Source: CAYMEK01 sp964389305 (GTDB lineage: Bacteria > Spirochaetota > Spirochaetia > SZUA-6 > DRHE01). Taken from it: a stretch of 24,810 nucleotides of DNA. Positions within the stretch are counted from its first letter, which is position 1, and each line of letters opens with the position of its first letter. Under the pieces are notes generated by a model, which had not been told where the DNA came from, ran no database searches, and saw only the letters and a list, made by a program, of their open reading frames with translations. A program made the position numbers and the translations under genes. Shown here piece by piece: positions 1-7,576 of the stretch. The stretch spans positions 1 to 24,810 of the forward strand of contig CAYMEK010000064.1 of the NCBI GenBank assembly GCA_964389305.1, written 5' to 3'.

Positions 1-450
1 GGCCCAATGCAGCCAATGCGTTTTCACATAGCTCCGGAATGCCTCTGACTGAATGTCCATATTGTTTGTGTCAACGATGAAATAGACGCGGTCCCAGTGC
101 CGTTTGCGCTCGCAAAATATGTCCCAGAAATCGCTGAAGTGATGCGGATACTGGCCGGGATCCCAGACGCCGGCTACTTTCAACAGAACGACCTGGCGCC
201 AGACCCAGATCTTCCAGTTCTTTGATTGGGATTCCAGAGAGTAATCGGCATTTTGGATGATGAATCGATGGGTGAGTTTTTCTGGAATCTCCAGTTTCAA
301 GAATCCCATCTCGATATATTTTTGCCGGCTTTCAGATCGATATCCATCAGGATTTTCGTAAATTCCAGTAGGGAAATACCTGATTCTATTTGTGGAGATG
401 ATTTTGAAATTGCGGCAACTATGAGGGGTGGAGTAGTATCTCCACGTCAG
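1..450 (-). CDS. Partial uncharacterised protein, runs off the left edge
   Basis: An uninterrupted minus-strand frame of 150 codons reaches the window edge. The translation has a protein-like composition rich in W, Y, F, R and D, with segments such as NRIRYFPTGIYENPDGYR, NWKIWVWRQVVLLKVAG and RVYFIVDTNNMDIQSEAF. The hydrophobic strand followed by an acidic or Asn-rich turn (YFIVDTNN) resembles the core of small signalling domains of STAS or receiver type, but I do not recognise the family. The frame opens one base after the stop of the upstream regulator gene (452-937) and has no ATG, GTG or TTG until an ATG at 309-307. Either translation starts there, or an unusual CTG at 450-448 is used, with the AAGAGAAGG stretch upstream as ribosome site. 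The close coupling suggests co-transcription with the regulator. The 3' part lies outside the window. Confidence 0.6.
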   Translation of the reverse strand, partial: MTWRYYSTPHSCRNFKIISTNRIRYFPTGIYENPDGYRSESRQKYIEMGFLKLEIPEKLTHRFIIQNADYSLESQSKNWKIWVWRQVVLLKVAGVWDPGQYPHHFSDFWDIFCERKRHWDRVYFIVDTNNMDIQSEAFRSYVKTHWLHWA

Positions 451-451
451 A

Positions 452-937
452 TCACTGCGCCTTCTCTTTTTTTACCGGCGCGTCTTCTCCGGTTTCTCGA
501 CTCCCTTCTTCAAGCCCTTCAAGATATCCCTGGATTCGTTCGAATGAGCTGCGGCGCCGGATCAATAGCTCTACGATCCGTCGCAGTGAGGTATCATTTA
601 CCACCCGCTCGGCCAAAGGATCCAGTTCCTTCAGCGGTCGGGTACGTTTGCGCAGCTCCTGGATCTCATCGATCATCTGCTGGGTGAGCGATCTCTCCGG
701 ACCTCTCAATCTAAGATCTGCTTCCTCGATCGGTACATCGATCTGACCGAATAGCCATCGGGAATCTATCTGGGTGCGTTCGAGGAAGAGCTGAATCTGC
801 TCGGGTCCAAGTCCTCCCTCTTTACCACGTTCTTTCCTACCATAAGATGAAGTTGAAAGTTCAAACCAGCCTGCGCATTCTGATTGTGTAAGGTTTCGAT
901 ACTTCCGGATGCGGATCAGTTTTTCGTGGACAGTCAA
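452..937 (-). CDS. XRE-type helix-turn-helix transcriptional regulator
   Basis: This encodes a protein of 161 residues if translation starts at the TTG at 937-935, which has GGAG seven bases upstream. An upstream ATG at 988-986 is in frame, but it would place the palindromic operator at 971-985 inside the coding sequence and add a leader without domain character, so TTG is preferred. The N-terminal 60 residues contain an XRE/Cro-like fold (KLIRIRKYRNLTQSECAGWF, then LSTSSYGRKERG), in which the second helix begins at LTQSE. The C-terminal half is charged and probably helical (SLTQQMIDEIQELRKR), possibly for dimerisation. A perfect palindrome in its promoter region suggests autoregulation. The downstream gene follows after one base, so the two probably form an operon. 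The cognate function is unknown. Confidence 0.7.
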   Translation of the reverse strand: MTVHEKLIRIRKYRNLTQSECAGWFELSTSSYGRKERGKEGGLGPEQIQLFLERTQIDSRWLFGQIDVPIEEADLRLRGPERSLTQQMIDEIQELRKRTRPLKELDPLAERVVNDTSLRRIVELLIRRRSSFERIQGYLEGLEEGSRETGEDAPVKKEKAQ

Positions 938-970
938 GAGGAGACTCCATCCTCCCCTCCCACGCACTAT

Positions 971-1046
971 TGTAATCGTATTACACACATTTTGCTAAAA
1001 CTTCTTTCAAAAAAATATTGACATAATATGTAATACGCACTAAAAG
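971..1046. promoter_or_regulatory. Divergent promoter region with palindromic operator
   Basis: TGTAATCGTATTACA at 971-985 is a perfect inverted repeat (TGTAAT, three-base centre, ATTACA). The nine-base half TGTAATACG on its minus strand recurs in the opposite orientation at 1029-1037. On the minus strand, TTGAAA (1010-1005) and TGTAAT (985-980) could serve as -35 and -10, though the spacing of 19 is long; this would put the -10 inside the operator. On the plus strand, TTGACA (1018-1023) lies 17 bases before TAAAAG (1041-1046), and the second half-site falls in that spacer. The arrangement fits repression by the adjacent XRE protein. That the protein binds here is inference. Confidence 0.55.
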
Positions 1047-1498
1047 TCAGCGCAGTTGGATCTGTTCATCCCGCATGAGGTCGGATATGACTCCAAGGTG
1101 ATTAAGAGCAATAGAAGAAACTAGGCTCGCAACGTTCTTTATTTTCACAACGATCGGGGAGCCCAGGAAAAACGTCTTCAGAGAGCCGAAGAGTCAGTGA
1201 CAGATGGACAACATAAAACTATCTCAAAGCACTCGGAGTTGCTGCCCGGTTGTATTGACAGCTAATTTCCTGTAACGTTTGGGCAGTGCCGATATTATGT
1301 TAGCGCCGAGCATGCTTTTTACAGTCTGTCAGCTCAGGGTCTCGCGGGGGTAGGACTGCACAGCTCGACGGATCTGTCAGCCGGGATCCCGAGCTTTTGC
1401 TTCAACTAAGGGGAGGTTGACCCGGTAGCGGGCGGACAGTAAAGAGAAGGAGCACGTGATTGCATAGGGGGGAATGTTAGTCGTGCAAGGAGGAAACA
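1047..1498. other. Long intergenic region upstream of a barrel protein gene
   Basis: About 450 bases carry no convincing gene; frames are broken by frequent stops. The only transcription signal I can support is TTGACC at 1417-1422 with TAAAGA at 1440-1445 (17-base spacer), which would give a leader of about 47 bases for the gene at 1499. A second TTGACA at 1255-1260 has no good -10 partner. The octamer TCTGTCAG occurs twice, near 1325 and 1372. Confidence 0.35.
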
Positions 1499-2152
1499 AT
1501 GAGACATACACGTCTGCTGTGGATCAGCGTTCTTTTCGCTGTGAGTTTACCGTCTTTGGCTCTGGCACAATCGATAAGCGTCGGAGCAAAAATCGGAGGC
1601 GGTCTGTCGTTCCTGGGCGGAAGTGATTGGAAGGATACTTTGGACTGGTTTGGTGGCGACAATAAAGTCCGATTTGGATTCACAATGAGGGTGTTCTCCA
1701 ATTTCGAGATAGTCCCGGGATTCTGTATTCAACCTGAGATTGCTTATTCACAGATGGGCGGCGCCTATACCTACTATGAACCTGCTATTCCCGCCAATGT
1801 TGATGGCAAGGTCACGGCTAACGCTCTCGAGTTGCCTGTCCTTTTGATGGGGCAATACGATGCGGGAAAAGGTAAGTTCCGTATCTTCGCAGGTCCCGAT
1901 CTGATTCTTATTCTCGGAGATATTGAACAAAAAGAGAAGGCAGCCGGAATAACCGTGAGCGTCGATATCGAACCGGACAATCACGTAGCGCTTGGCTTCA
2001 AAGGCGGGATTGGCGGTACATATCCACTCGGCAGAGGAGACGTTGTGTTGGATTTAAGCTACACAAGAACTATCACGAAGATATTTGAAGACGACAACAC
2101 GGCCATCAACGGCCTCCTGCTGGCAGCCGGATACCAGATAAGGATTCAATAG
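1499..2152 (+). CDS. Exported outer-membrane beta-barrel protein (PorT/OMP_b-brl-like)
   Basis: This is a protein of 217 residues with a clear signal peptide (MRHTRLLWISVLFAVSLPSL, cleavage likely after ALA near residue 23). It is followed by alternating strands and turns typical of an eight-stranded barrel: ISVGAKIGGGLSFLGG, FRIFAGPDLILILG, HVALGFKGGIGGTYPLG, DVVLDLSYTRTI and a C-terminal strand GLLLAAGYQIRIQ. Glycine-rich strands with GPD and GIGG turns match the porin-like outer-membrane barrel family of about 200 residues. AAGGAGG lies seven to eight bases before the ATG and fixes the start. It stands alone, followed by decayed sequence. The protein most likely sits in the outer membrane; its role is unknown. 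Confidence 0.75.
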   Translation: MRHTRLLWISVLFAVSLPSLALAQSISVGAKIGGGLSFLGGSDWKDTLDWFGGDNKVRFGFTMRVFSNFEIVPGFCIQPEIAYSQMGGAYTYYEPAIPANVDGKVTANALELPVLLMGQYDAGKGKFRIFAGPDLILILGDIEQKEKAAGITVSVDIEPDNHVALGFKGGIGGTYPLGRGDVVLDLSYTRTITKIFEDDNTAINGLLLAAGYQIRIQ

Positions 2153-2255
2153 TTCGGTGGGCTCTTGAGACCATGGGGAGCCCGGGGTACTGATCGGTGT
2201 CCGAGGGCTGCCCGGCTTTCGCTAAACTGAAAGCAACAGGCTGCAGGTTGCTGTC

Positions 2256-2477
2256 ATGTCTACAGAACAGCACAAAAACGTACAAGTCACTCTGAGCTTC
2301 GCCCCGCCGCTGTGCAAGCTGGTGGAGTTTTGCGCTGCCACGGCCGGTAATCCGGTCGAGACCTGGATCGCCGAGAAGGCAGATGGGGAGCTGCCTATGA
2401 TCGCCGATCAGTACACAGGCTTCGCCTGCCTCACCGATGAGCGCATCGAGCGGGCGTCTGAAGTTTCGAGCCTCTAG
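2256..2477 (+). CDS. Possible small ORF of 73 residues
   Basis: This is a short reading frame beginning MSTEQHKNVQVTLSFAPP and including KLVEFCAATAGNPVETWIAE. The pattern of a short beta segment (VQVTLSF) followed by two helices is compatible with a ribbon-helix-helix-type protein, but the match is only by eye. There is no good ribosome-binding site before the ATG. The frame overlaps the start of a decayed solute-binding protein gene and may itself be a remnant. Confidence 0.25.
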   Translation: MSTEQHKNVQVTLSFAPPLCKLVEFCAATAGNPVETWIAEKADGELPMIADQYTGFACLTDERIERASEVSSL

Positions 2478-2828
2478 GGAATGTCGCGATCGACAGCGCC
2501 TGGGTTGACGCATTCAATCTCTATCTCGATCTGATCTACAAGTACAAAGTAAATCCCCCCCGGGTCGCCGACCTTCGACAACGCGGACACCCACAATCTG
2601 CTTATCCAAGGAAAGCTGGTTATAGACCCGGGCTGGCCTTACATGTACTGGATGGTCAAGAACCCCGGCATCTCCAAGGTTGTCGGATTGGTCGGTGTTG
2701 GGTAGCAGCCGGGCGAGGTCCGGCAGACCGCCGTGGTCTTCTCTTGGGGATTCTGCGTCAACTCCGCCTCAAAAGCCAAGGATACAGCGGCGAGATTCCT
2801 CAAAGCTGATGTGCAGAGGATAATGTAG
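2462..2828 (+). pseudogene. Remnant of ABC sugar-type solute-binding protein (C-terminal part)
   Basis: Conceptual translation gives the C-terminal part of a family 1 extracellular solute-binding protein. One frame (from 2480) reads NVAIDSAWVDAFNLYLDLIY and KYKVNPP. After a frameshift in the C-rich run near 2557, the next frame reads TFDNADTHNLLIQGKLVIDP, GWPYMYWMVKNPG and KVVGLVGVG. It then meets an in-frame TAG (2703-2705) and continues QPGEVRQTAVVFSWGF, CVNSASKAKDTAARFLK to a TAG at 2826-2828. The order of motifs (DAHNLF-type segment, WPYMY, KVG, PGE, WG-N-SK-K-A--FLK) is that of periplasmic carbohydrate-binding proteins. No N-terminal half is visible. One frameshift and one nonsense codon make it non-functional unless they are assembly errors. 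Confidence 0.7.
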
Positions 2829-2857
2829 AAATAGGTCGCGTTGCCAGGGGCGCTGGC

Positions 2858-2887
2858 GCTGTCCCCCTCGAACGGAAGGGGGACAGC
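2858..2887 (+). terminator. Strong GC hairpin between transporter remnants
   Basis: GCTGTCCCCC (2858-2867) pairs perfectly with GGGGGACAGC (2878-2887), extended by one A-T pair, around an eight-base loop. Only three T residues follow, so as an intrinsic terminator it is weak. It could be an intergenic attenuator of the former ABC operon or a dispersed hairpin repeat. Confidence 0.45.
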
Positions 2888-2905
2888 TTTGCCTTCACAT
2901 CCTGA

Positions 2906-3130
2906 GAATCACGAGCATTCCGCGATCCAAATTTAAAGAGCGGTTTCCTCAACAGTCTGGTTATATCGTTCGCAAGCACTCTCGTGGCCGTCCTGTTGAG
3001 TGTCCCGGCCGCACATGCATTCTCCCGATACCTTTGGCGCGGCGCCTCCGCTCCATGGCTGCTTAGCTACGGAGCAACGTTCGCCTTTCCCTTGCCGTAT
3101 GGAACGTCGAACACGAAAGAGAAACAGTAG
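2906..3130 (+). pseudogene. Remnant of ABC sugar transporter permease (MalG-like)
   Basis: The frame from 2906 reads RDPNLKSGFLNSLVISFAST, LVAVLLSVPAAHAFSRY and then diverges, ending at TAG 3128-3130. The segment F-NS(L/I)-(I/V)---ST--A---G-PAAYA--R is the hallmark of the transmembrane core of MalG/CUT1-type permeases, at the third membrane helix before the EAA loop. The rest of the permease, including the EAA loop, is not visible. It lies just downstream of the solute-binding protein remnant, as expected for a former sugar ABC operon. The intervening gene (a MalF-like partner) is missing, so the locus has lost DNA as well as reading frame. Confidence 0.65.
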
Positions 3131-3270
3131 ATACAACATGCCTGAACAAAACAGTATAAAGCTCGGTTGGAGGGGTAACAAGCAGTCGGGGCACATCCCG
3201 CAAATCCTCCTCAGGTGCCAAGGGGGGTGGCAAGTGGTGCTGGAGTTCGCTCCTCGCGTTGCTATATAGG

Positions 3271-3895
3271 TGTTGAGGAACAAAGACCCGTACGTGACGA
3301 TGTCCTCGGCCTACTAATCCGTCCGCAGAGAGAACTCAAAGGTGCGGTGCCTTGCGGAATTTACTGTGGCATCGAATGACCGGTTCTCGGTGGAAGATGA
3401 CTACAATCTGCAGAATGACCACGACCTCATAGTCCGACGGCGCCTCATATGTGGAAGCCACGTGGGATTCGTACTCATTCCTCGTGGACTACTACGAAGC
3501 CGAAGCTCCAACACTGCCGTATTCATTCGAAGAGGCCAACCGGTCCTGAGGGCAGCAGCCTCTAGAGATCCGGCCTGAGAACCACAGGGTTCAGTGCGGT
3601 GGATATTGCGATAGGCTCCTTTCAGAATGACGTGATGCTGCTGTACTGGGTGCGTGATTGGCTGAAGCTTGCTGCGCTGACCGGAGAGGAAGCGATCTTC
3701 ACGATCGGCAGTCTGATACAATATTGCGAGAACCAGATGCTGTCCGCCGAGCGGGAGAGATGCGGGTACGCCCACACCGGGGTGAAAAACGAGGGGCGCC
3801 ACCTTTCCGGTTCCTGGCCAAGGAGTGGACACGCTCCTTCGGCTTCGGCAAGAGGGGCAAAGGCGAGGAGAGCAAGACCTTCTACGGTTGGTTAG
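3271..3895 (+). pseudogene. Fragments of an unrecognised decayed gene
   Basis: Several protein-like segments lie in different plus frames in a consistent order. RFSVEDDYNLQNDHDLI is near 3380-3430. ASYVEATWDSYSFLVDYYEA, ending at TGA 3547-3549, is in 3433-3549. GSFQNDVMLLYWVRDWLKLA and FTIGSLIQYCENQMLSAE are in the frame from 3599. RFLAKEWTRSFGFGKRGKG is in another frame near 3805-3870. The segments have GC-rich third positions and amphipathic composition, suggesting one gene broken by at least three frameshifts or stops. I do not recognise the family. The last fragment ends next to the 3' end of the convergent phosphodiesterase gene. Confidence 0.4.
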
Positions 3896-3901
3896 CGGCG
3901 G

Positions 3902-4618
3902 TCAGAGTGAGGAAGTTGCTCTACCTTCAGTCGGGCAAGGCGGGTTCGCAGAATAGCATGTGCCGATATTCAGAAAATCCGTATATACGGAGGAGACACC
4001 GAGCCATATCAGGCGTCGGTATTCCACACAGGTATTGACCGTGTGTGCGTACACAGGAATGCCCGCCCGGGCCACGATTGCGGCAATCCCTTTCTCCACG
4101 ACCGGCACGGGCATCACGATTCCTAAGGGCTTGCGATTGTGTCTCTCTTCCCAATACTCGATTTGAGACAGGATTGCCGAGGCGTCGTATTTGAAGGGAT
4201 ACCTGTACAACGTCCAGATGATATCGTCGTAGCCGATCTCGACGGCTTGCAGGAACTCATCAGGCTGGTAGACCTGCGCAATGATGCGCTCGTCGAAATT
4301 GGGTACCTGTTGGGTCAGGTTTCGAAGCGCCTGGATGTTGTCCGTCTTGACGTCGGTGACGATTCTTGCCGGGGGATTGTCAGCCAGGAACCTCGTCAGT
4401 GAATCGATAGAAAGAGGCGTGACGCCGCAGGCTGTTTCCAGGTCCCGAAAAGCATCGAGTGTTAAAGAGGACTCGGTCTCGAAACCGAACAGTCTGGTAA
4501 ATACCTTTCCCCAATCGTGGAGGCCGACCAGTTGCCCGTCACGGGTCCATTGGAAATCTATCTCGAACAACGAAAAATTCGCGGCGTTTTCCGTCAGCGC
4601 CTCCACGGAGTTCGTATA
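3902..4618 (-). CDS. Glycerophosphodiester phosphodiesterase-family protein, 5' end in gap
   Basis: There are 238 visible residues, starting inside the 100-N gap. The first residues, YTNSVEALTENAANFSLFEI, followed by DFQWTRDGQLVGLHDW, match the conserved GDPD/PI-PLC TIM-barrel entry (NS-EA---N---GF---E-D---T-DG--V--HD), with the metal and catalytic acidic residues and the His of HDW. The upstream HAGG/HRG motif would lie in the gap. Later segments, RIVTDVKTDNIQALRNL and IPVYAHTVNT, fit the later barrel strands; AHTVNT corresponds to the usual V-TVN. Family members hydrolyse glycerophosphodiesters to sn-glycerol-3-phosphate and an alcohol. It directly follows the sulfatase gene on the same strand, and a role in trimming or recycling glycerophosphate-containing lipids or glycans is inferred. 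A GTG within the visible part (4606) is not the start. Confidence 0.75.
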   Translation of the reverse strand, partial: YTNSVEALTENAANFSLFEIDFQWTRDGQLVGLHDWGKVFTRLFGFETESSLTLDAFRDLETACGVTPLSIDSLTRFLADNPPARIVTDVKTDNIQALRNLTQQVPNFDERIIAQVYQPDEFLQAVEIGYDDIIWTLYRYPFKYDASAILSQIEYWEERHNRKPLGIVMPVPVVEKGIAAIVARAGIPVYAHTVNTCVEYRRLIWLGVSSVYTDFLNIGTCYSANPPCPTEGRATSSL

Positions 4619-4718
4619 NNNNNNNNNNNNNNNNNNNNNNNNNNNNNNNNNNNNNNNNNNNNNNNNNNNNNNNNNNNNNNNNNNNNNNNNNNNNNNNNNN
4701 NNNNNNNNNNNNNNNNNN
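4619..4718. other. Assembly gap (100 N) between sulfatase and phosphodiesterase genes
   Basis: Exactly 100 N denote a gap of unknown length. The sulfatase C-terminus and the phosphodiesterase N-terminus both lie inside it, so whether these are two genes or one fusion cannot be read here. Confidence 0.95.
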
Positions 4719-6917
4719 GGAAAATCGTATGATCCTCAGCTTCACCGGGCCTGACCTGTTGACCGAGCTGGCGCGTAAGTAAGCCCAAACACGGTCGAGT
4801 GGCTCCGGCGTGTAGAAACTGAAGGAAAGCTCTAGAAGGCTTCCATCTTTCAGAACCGGTATCCGGATTTCCGGGATAGGCATTTTCTTGTACCACTTCA
4901 GCATCTGCAGCTCTATCCTGATCGCTTCGGCCTCCTCTTGTGGCGCGTATCCCCCGGGGAGCTCCACCTCGGCTTCCAGCTCCACGGTGATAGTGGTTTC
5001 TCCAGGAATATCGAGGTATTGGCCGGTCGAAAGGACCCTGCTCTCAGACGGTCCGATCACGTACTCGTCGTTCTCCAGGAGGAGGTATTCCCGATCCTTG
5101 CTGATTTCACCTAAAGAGCTGTCGGCGGCAATTTGATACCGACGCAGCCGCTCGGATCGTCTGCGTCCTTCCTCCCCGGAGACGATGCGGCTTTTGTAGC
5201 ATGGGGCGAACAGCTCGCCGTTTTCTGCCTCGAAGAGCTGTACCCGACGGCTATCCAGGCGTTTGGCCACCAGCCCTTTTCGTTCACAAACCTGGGCTTC
5301 GAAAAGAAGGGGGCGCTGCGTGTCATAGGCTCTCAACATGCTTCTCCTGGGGAAGGGGTAGGTATGATCGAGCAGGTCGAGGTAGTCCAACACAGAGAAG
5401 GGAACGTCGATAAGCCCGAAGACGCCGGGGTTGATTGTACCGTGTGATTCAGGGGCCCAGGCCACGGCCAGCCCCCAAAATCTTCCGTAGGGCTGACCCG
5501 TGACCCCGTGTGATTCATCGGAAAGAAAAAGCACGAGTGTATCGTCGAGTATGCTCAGCTCTTCCAAACGGCTCATGAAGGCGCCGAGCGCCTGGTCGAG
5601 ATACTGCACCGCCGCCTCCCTGCGGTTTTGGAACCTATCCGCCCAATCCTCGGGTATCGCGCCGGGGTGGTGCGTGCCGACCGTGAGCAGGGTTACGAAC
5701 CAGGGATCGGCTTCCCCGTCCAGTCCGGCAATGAGATCGACGGATTGCTCGAAAAAGGCTTTGTCGTCGGGCCCCCATCCGAAGGGAACGTACTGGTAGG
5801 TGAAGTACTCCTTTCCGATCACCCGCTGGAAGCCCGCCTCGGGCATGAATTGATCCTTTGACATGTAAGCCAAGTCGGCGGCCTGGAGATACACCGTGGT
5901 ATATCCCTCTCGAGCCAGGATTTCAGGGAGACAGGCAGGGCGGGAGCCGGGAGCGAGGCGGTTGTACTCGTATATCTTCGGTGTGCTCAAGGACAGCTTG
6001 CAGTAATCCCCCGAGAGCAGCGAGTACAGGCCGCGGATTGTCTGCCGGTTATGGGCGAGGAAATTCGGGACGACTAGCGATCTTGCGGCGATGCGGCTCA
6101 GATTCTGCATGCGTATGGGGTATTCCACCCCCGTCCATTCCTGTACCTGTTCGAGGTAGACACCCGGAATCCCCTCCAGTACGACAACCAGGACGTTTCT
6201 CTTTGCTCCGAGCTGTTTGCGTAGATATTGTTTCTTTCCTTTCGGCCAATCTCCCCTGTGAAGATCTGAAAAACCGGCGGGATTCACGCTGGTTCCCAAC
6301 TCCGGTTTGCTGAGGCCCGAAATAGTCGCCTGCCGAAAGGACCTGGTGACGGACAGTATAAGCAGATTACCGGAATCCCATTGCCCGTGGGCAGGTGAAA
6401 GCAGGGCTACAGCCAGAACGCAAAAGAAAAGCGTGGGGAGCAGATATCGAAATTTTAGCCTGGAATTCCTGCCGATTTTTGCCAGGGCGAGGATATATAG
6501 AATCATGCCGAGAAAAACCGCCACCGCATACCCCGGGCTTACCAGATGCATCAAACTTCCCTTGATGAAATGGGGGCTGGCCGCATAGCGCAGATCGCCC
6601 AGGCGGATGCAGGTGTTCAGGGCCACGGCCATCTCCAGACTGGCAATGTGGAACAGGCTTAGGAAAGCCAGGAAAGCCGCCGCCGCAGCAAGATGAAGCT
6701 TCAACAATAAGCGCGCGAAAAGCGCGACAAAAAGAGCAAAAAACAGGTCCAAGAACAGCGGCTGCAGGAGCGGTGTCGCCTCGACCTGATTACGGATCAG
6801 AACCAGGCGGCCTGCGCAAAGCACGGAGACGAAAAACCCGAATGCCGTGTAGAAGCATATGGCCTTGAACAGGTTCAGAGAAGGTTGTTCGATCTGGCCG
6901 GCGGGTACGCTCTTCAT
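4719..6917 (-). CDS. LTA synthase-type membrane sulfatase (phosphoglycerol transferase-like), 3' end in gap
   Basis: There are 733 visible residues. About five membrane helices occupy residues 16-180 (for example AFGFFVSVLCAGRLVL, LFLDLFFALFVALFARLL, AVAVFLGMILYILALAKI). An extracytoplasmic sulfatase-fold domain starts near residue 240 with NVLVVVLEG (metal-binding Glu248). HNRQTIRGLYSLLSG carries the likely catalytic Thr293; LLTVGTHHPG (about 411-419) and FLSDESHG (Asp467, His470) complete the metal site. This is the layout of LtaS/OpgB-type enzymes, which transfer phosphoglycerol from phosphatidylglycerol to a glycan or polymer, releasing diacylglycerol. Residues 600-733 form an extra beta-rich C-terminal region not usual in LtaS. 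No Shine-Dalgarno is visible at the ATG. The next gene is a glycerophosphodiesterase, which fits phosphoglycerol metabolism. The substrate is unknown. Confidence 0.8.
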
Positions 6918-7084
6918 ATCATAGAGGGAGCGTTCTTTAAAATTGTAGTGAATTACCCTCTAAAGTTCCATGGTTTTGCTCCGGGTTGTGAAGCGAAGGC
7001 TGCAATTTGAGGACCCGTCCGTAAAACACCAGGATTTTTCAGAGGTGCTGCGCTATATTTGTAGGTACGGAGCACCATGCAACT

Positions 7085-7165
7085 AAGCCCGTGGTCTGGA
7101 TCCGTCGGTGGGTTTCCACCTCCTTTACTGCCGAAGGATCCCTAGCTACCACGGGCTTTTTCTTT
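7085..7165 (+). ncRNA. Candidate structured small RNA ending in a strong terminator
   Basis: An 11-bp outer stem (7085-7095 with 7148-7158) is followed by TTTTTCTTT, giving a good intrinsic terminator on the plus strand. Inside, GGATCC at 7098-7103 pairs with GGATCC at 7136-7141. Then either TCGG (7105-7108) pairs with CCGA (7131-7134), or GGTGG (7107-7111) pairs with CCACC (7116-7120). The stretch CACCTCCTTTA (7118-7127, preceded by a C) lies on one side of the loop and equals the anti-Shine-Dalgarno end of 16S rRNA. A possible -10 (TATATT, 7054-7059) lies just upstream, with a small hairpin (GGTGCT 7044-7049 with AGCACC 7071-7076). No gene upstream on this strand needs a terminator, because the sulfatase is divergent; this supports an independent transcript. 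It does not match SRP, 6S or tmRNA signatures as I know them. Confidence 0.5.
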
Positions 7166-7177
7166 GCGACCATCTGT

Positions 7178-7186
7178 TGATATACT
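7178..7186 (+). promoter_or_regulatory. Extended -10 promoter for the nucleotidyltransferase-HEPN pair
   Basis: TGA immediately followed by TATACT (7181-7186) forms an extended -10 box. No good -35 is present. It lies just after the upstream terminator, and would start transcription about 24 bases before the GTG at 7217. GAGAGGG at 7201-7207 then serves as ribosome site. Confidence 0.45.
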
Positions 7187-7216
7187 AAAATTCCGGATCT
7201 GAGAGGGAAAATTTCG

Positions 7217-7576
7217 GTGAGCAAGGTCTATTCCACGCACATTCGCGACACTGCGGTGCAAAAGCGACGACGGCAACAGGAGCAGCATAGGCAAGAAGTG
7301 CTGTCACGGTTGAAGAGCGCTCTGGCAGAGCTTTCTCAACGCTTTCCTTTTAAACGAGCTGTGATCTTCGGATCGATCACCAGGCCGTACGGTTTTACAG
7401 AGGGATCGGATATCGATGTCGCCGTGGAAGGACTTGACGACCATGAGTTTTTCCGTGCCATGGGTTTCCTATCTCGTTGTTTGGGTCGCGAGGTCGACTT
7501 ACTGCAGATCGAAGCGCATCGTCTGGCCGGTAAAATAGAAAGTGAGGGGCTGGTATGGAATCCGAAGAGAGAGTGA
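7217..7576 (+). CDS. MntA-like minimal nucleotidyltransferase (antitoxin of a HEPN/MNT pair)
   Basis: This protein of 119 residues has a GTG start with GAGAGGG nine bases upstream. A charged helical N-terminus (QKRRRQQEQHRQEVLSRL) precedes the pol-beta nucleotidyltransferase core. VIFGSITRPYGFTEGSDIDV holds Gly52-Ser53 and the metal aspartates 65 and 67, with eleven residues between GS and the first Asp, one more than the usual ten. It is followed by GLDDHEFFRAMGF and EVDLLQIE, the third acidic strand. In characterised MntA/HepT systems the nucleotidyltransferase adds AMP to the HEPN partner and so blocks its RNase activity. The next gene starts inside this one (22-bp overlap) and encodes a HEPN protein with the modifiable Tyr, so a toxin-antitoxin module is likely. 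AMPylation here is inferred from the family. Confidence 0.8.
   Translation: MSKVYSTHIRDTAVQKRRRQQEQHRQEVLSRLKSALAELSQRFPFKRAVIFGSITRPYGFTEGSDIDVAVEGLDDHEFFRAMGFLSRCLGREVDLLQIEAHRLAGKIESEGLVWNPKRE

Noticed and set aside
226..687. Plus-strand reading frame of 153 codons
   Set aside because: It lies opposite the more protein-like partial gene and the XRE regulator on the minus strand, and has no ribosome site.
2106..2513. Minus-strand frame of 135 codons
   Set aside because: It is antisense to the barrel gene end and to the solute-binding remnant, and has no protein-like segments.
7085..7165. SRP 4.5S RNA, 6S RNA or tmRNA
   Set aside because: The SRP core (GGTCAGG, GGAAGGAAGCA), the long open bubble of 6S RNA and the tRNA-like ends of tmRNA are absent.
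7039..7224. Minus-strand frame of 61 codons across the RNA candidate
   Set aside because: Its sequence simply follows the hairpin arms; there is no conserved motif and no ribosome site at its start.
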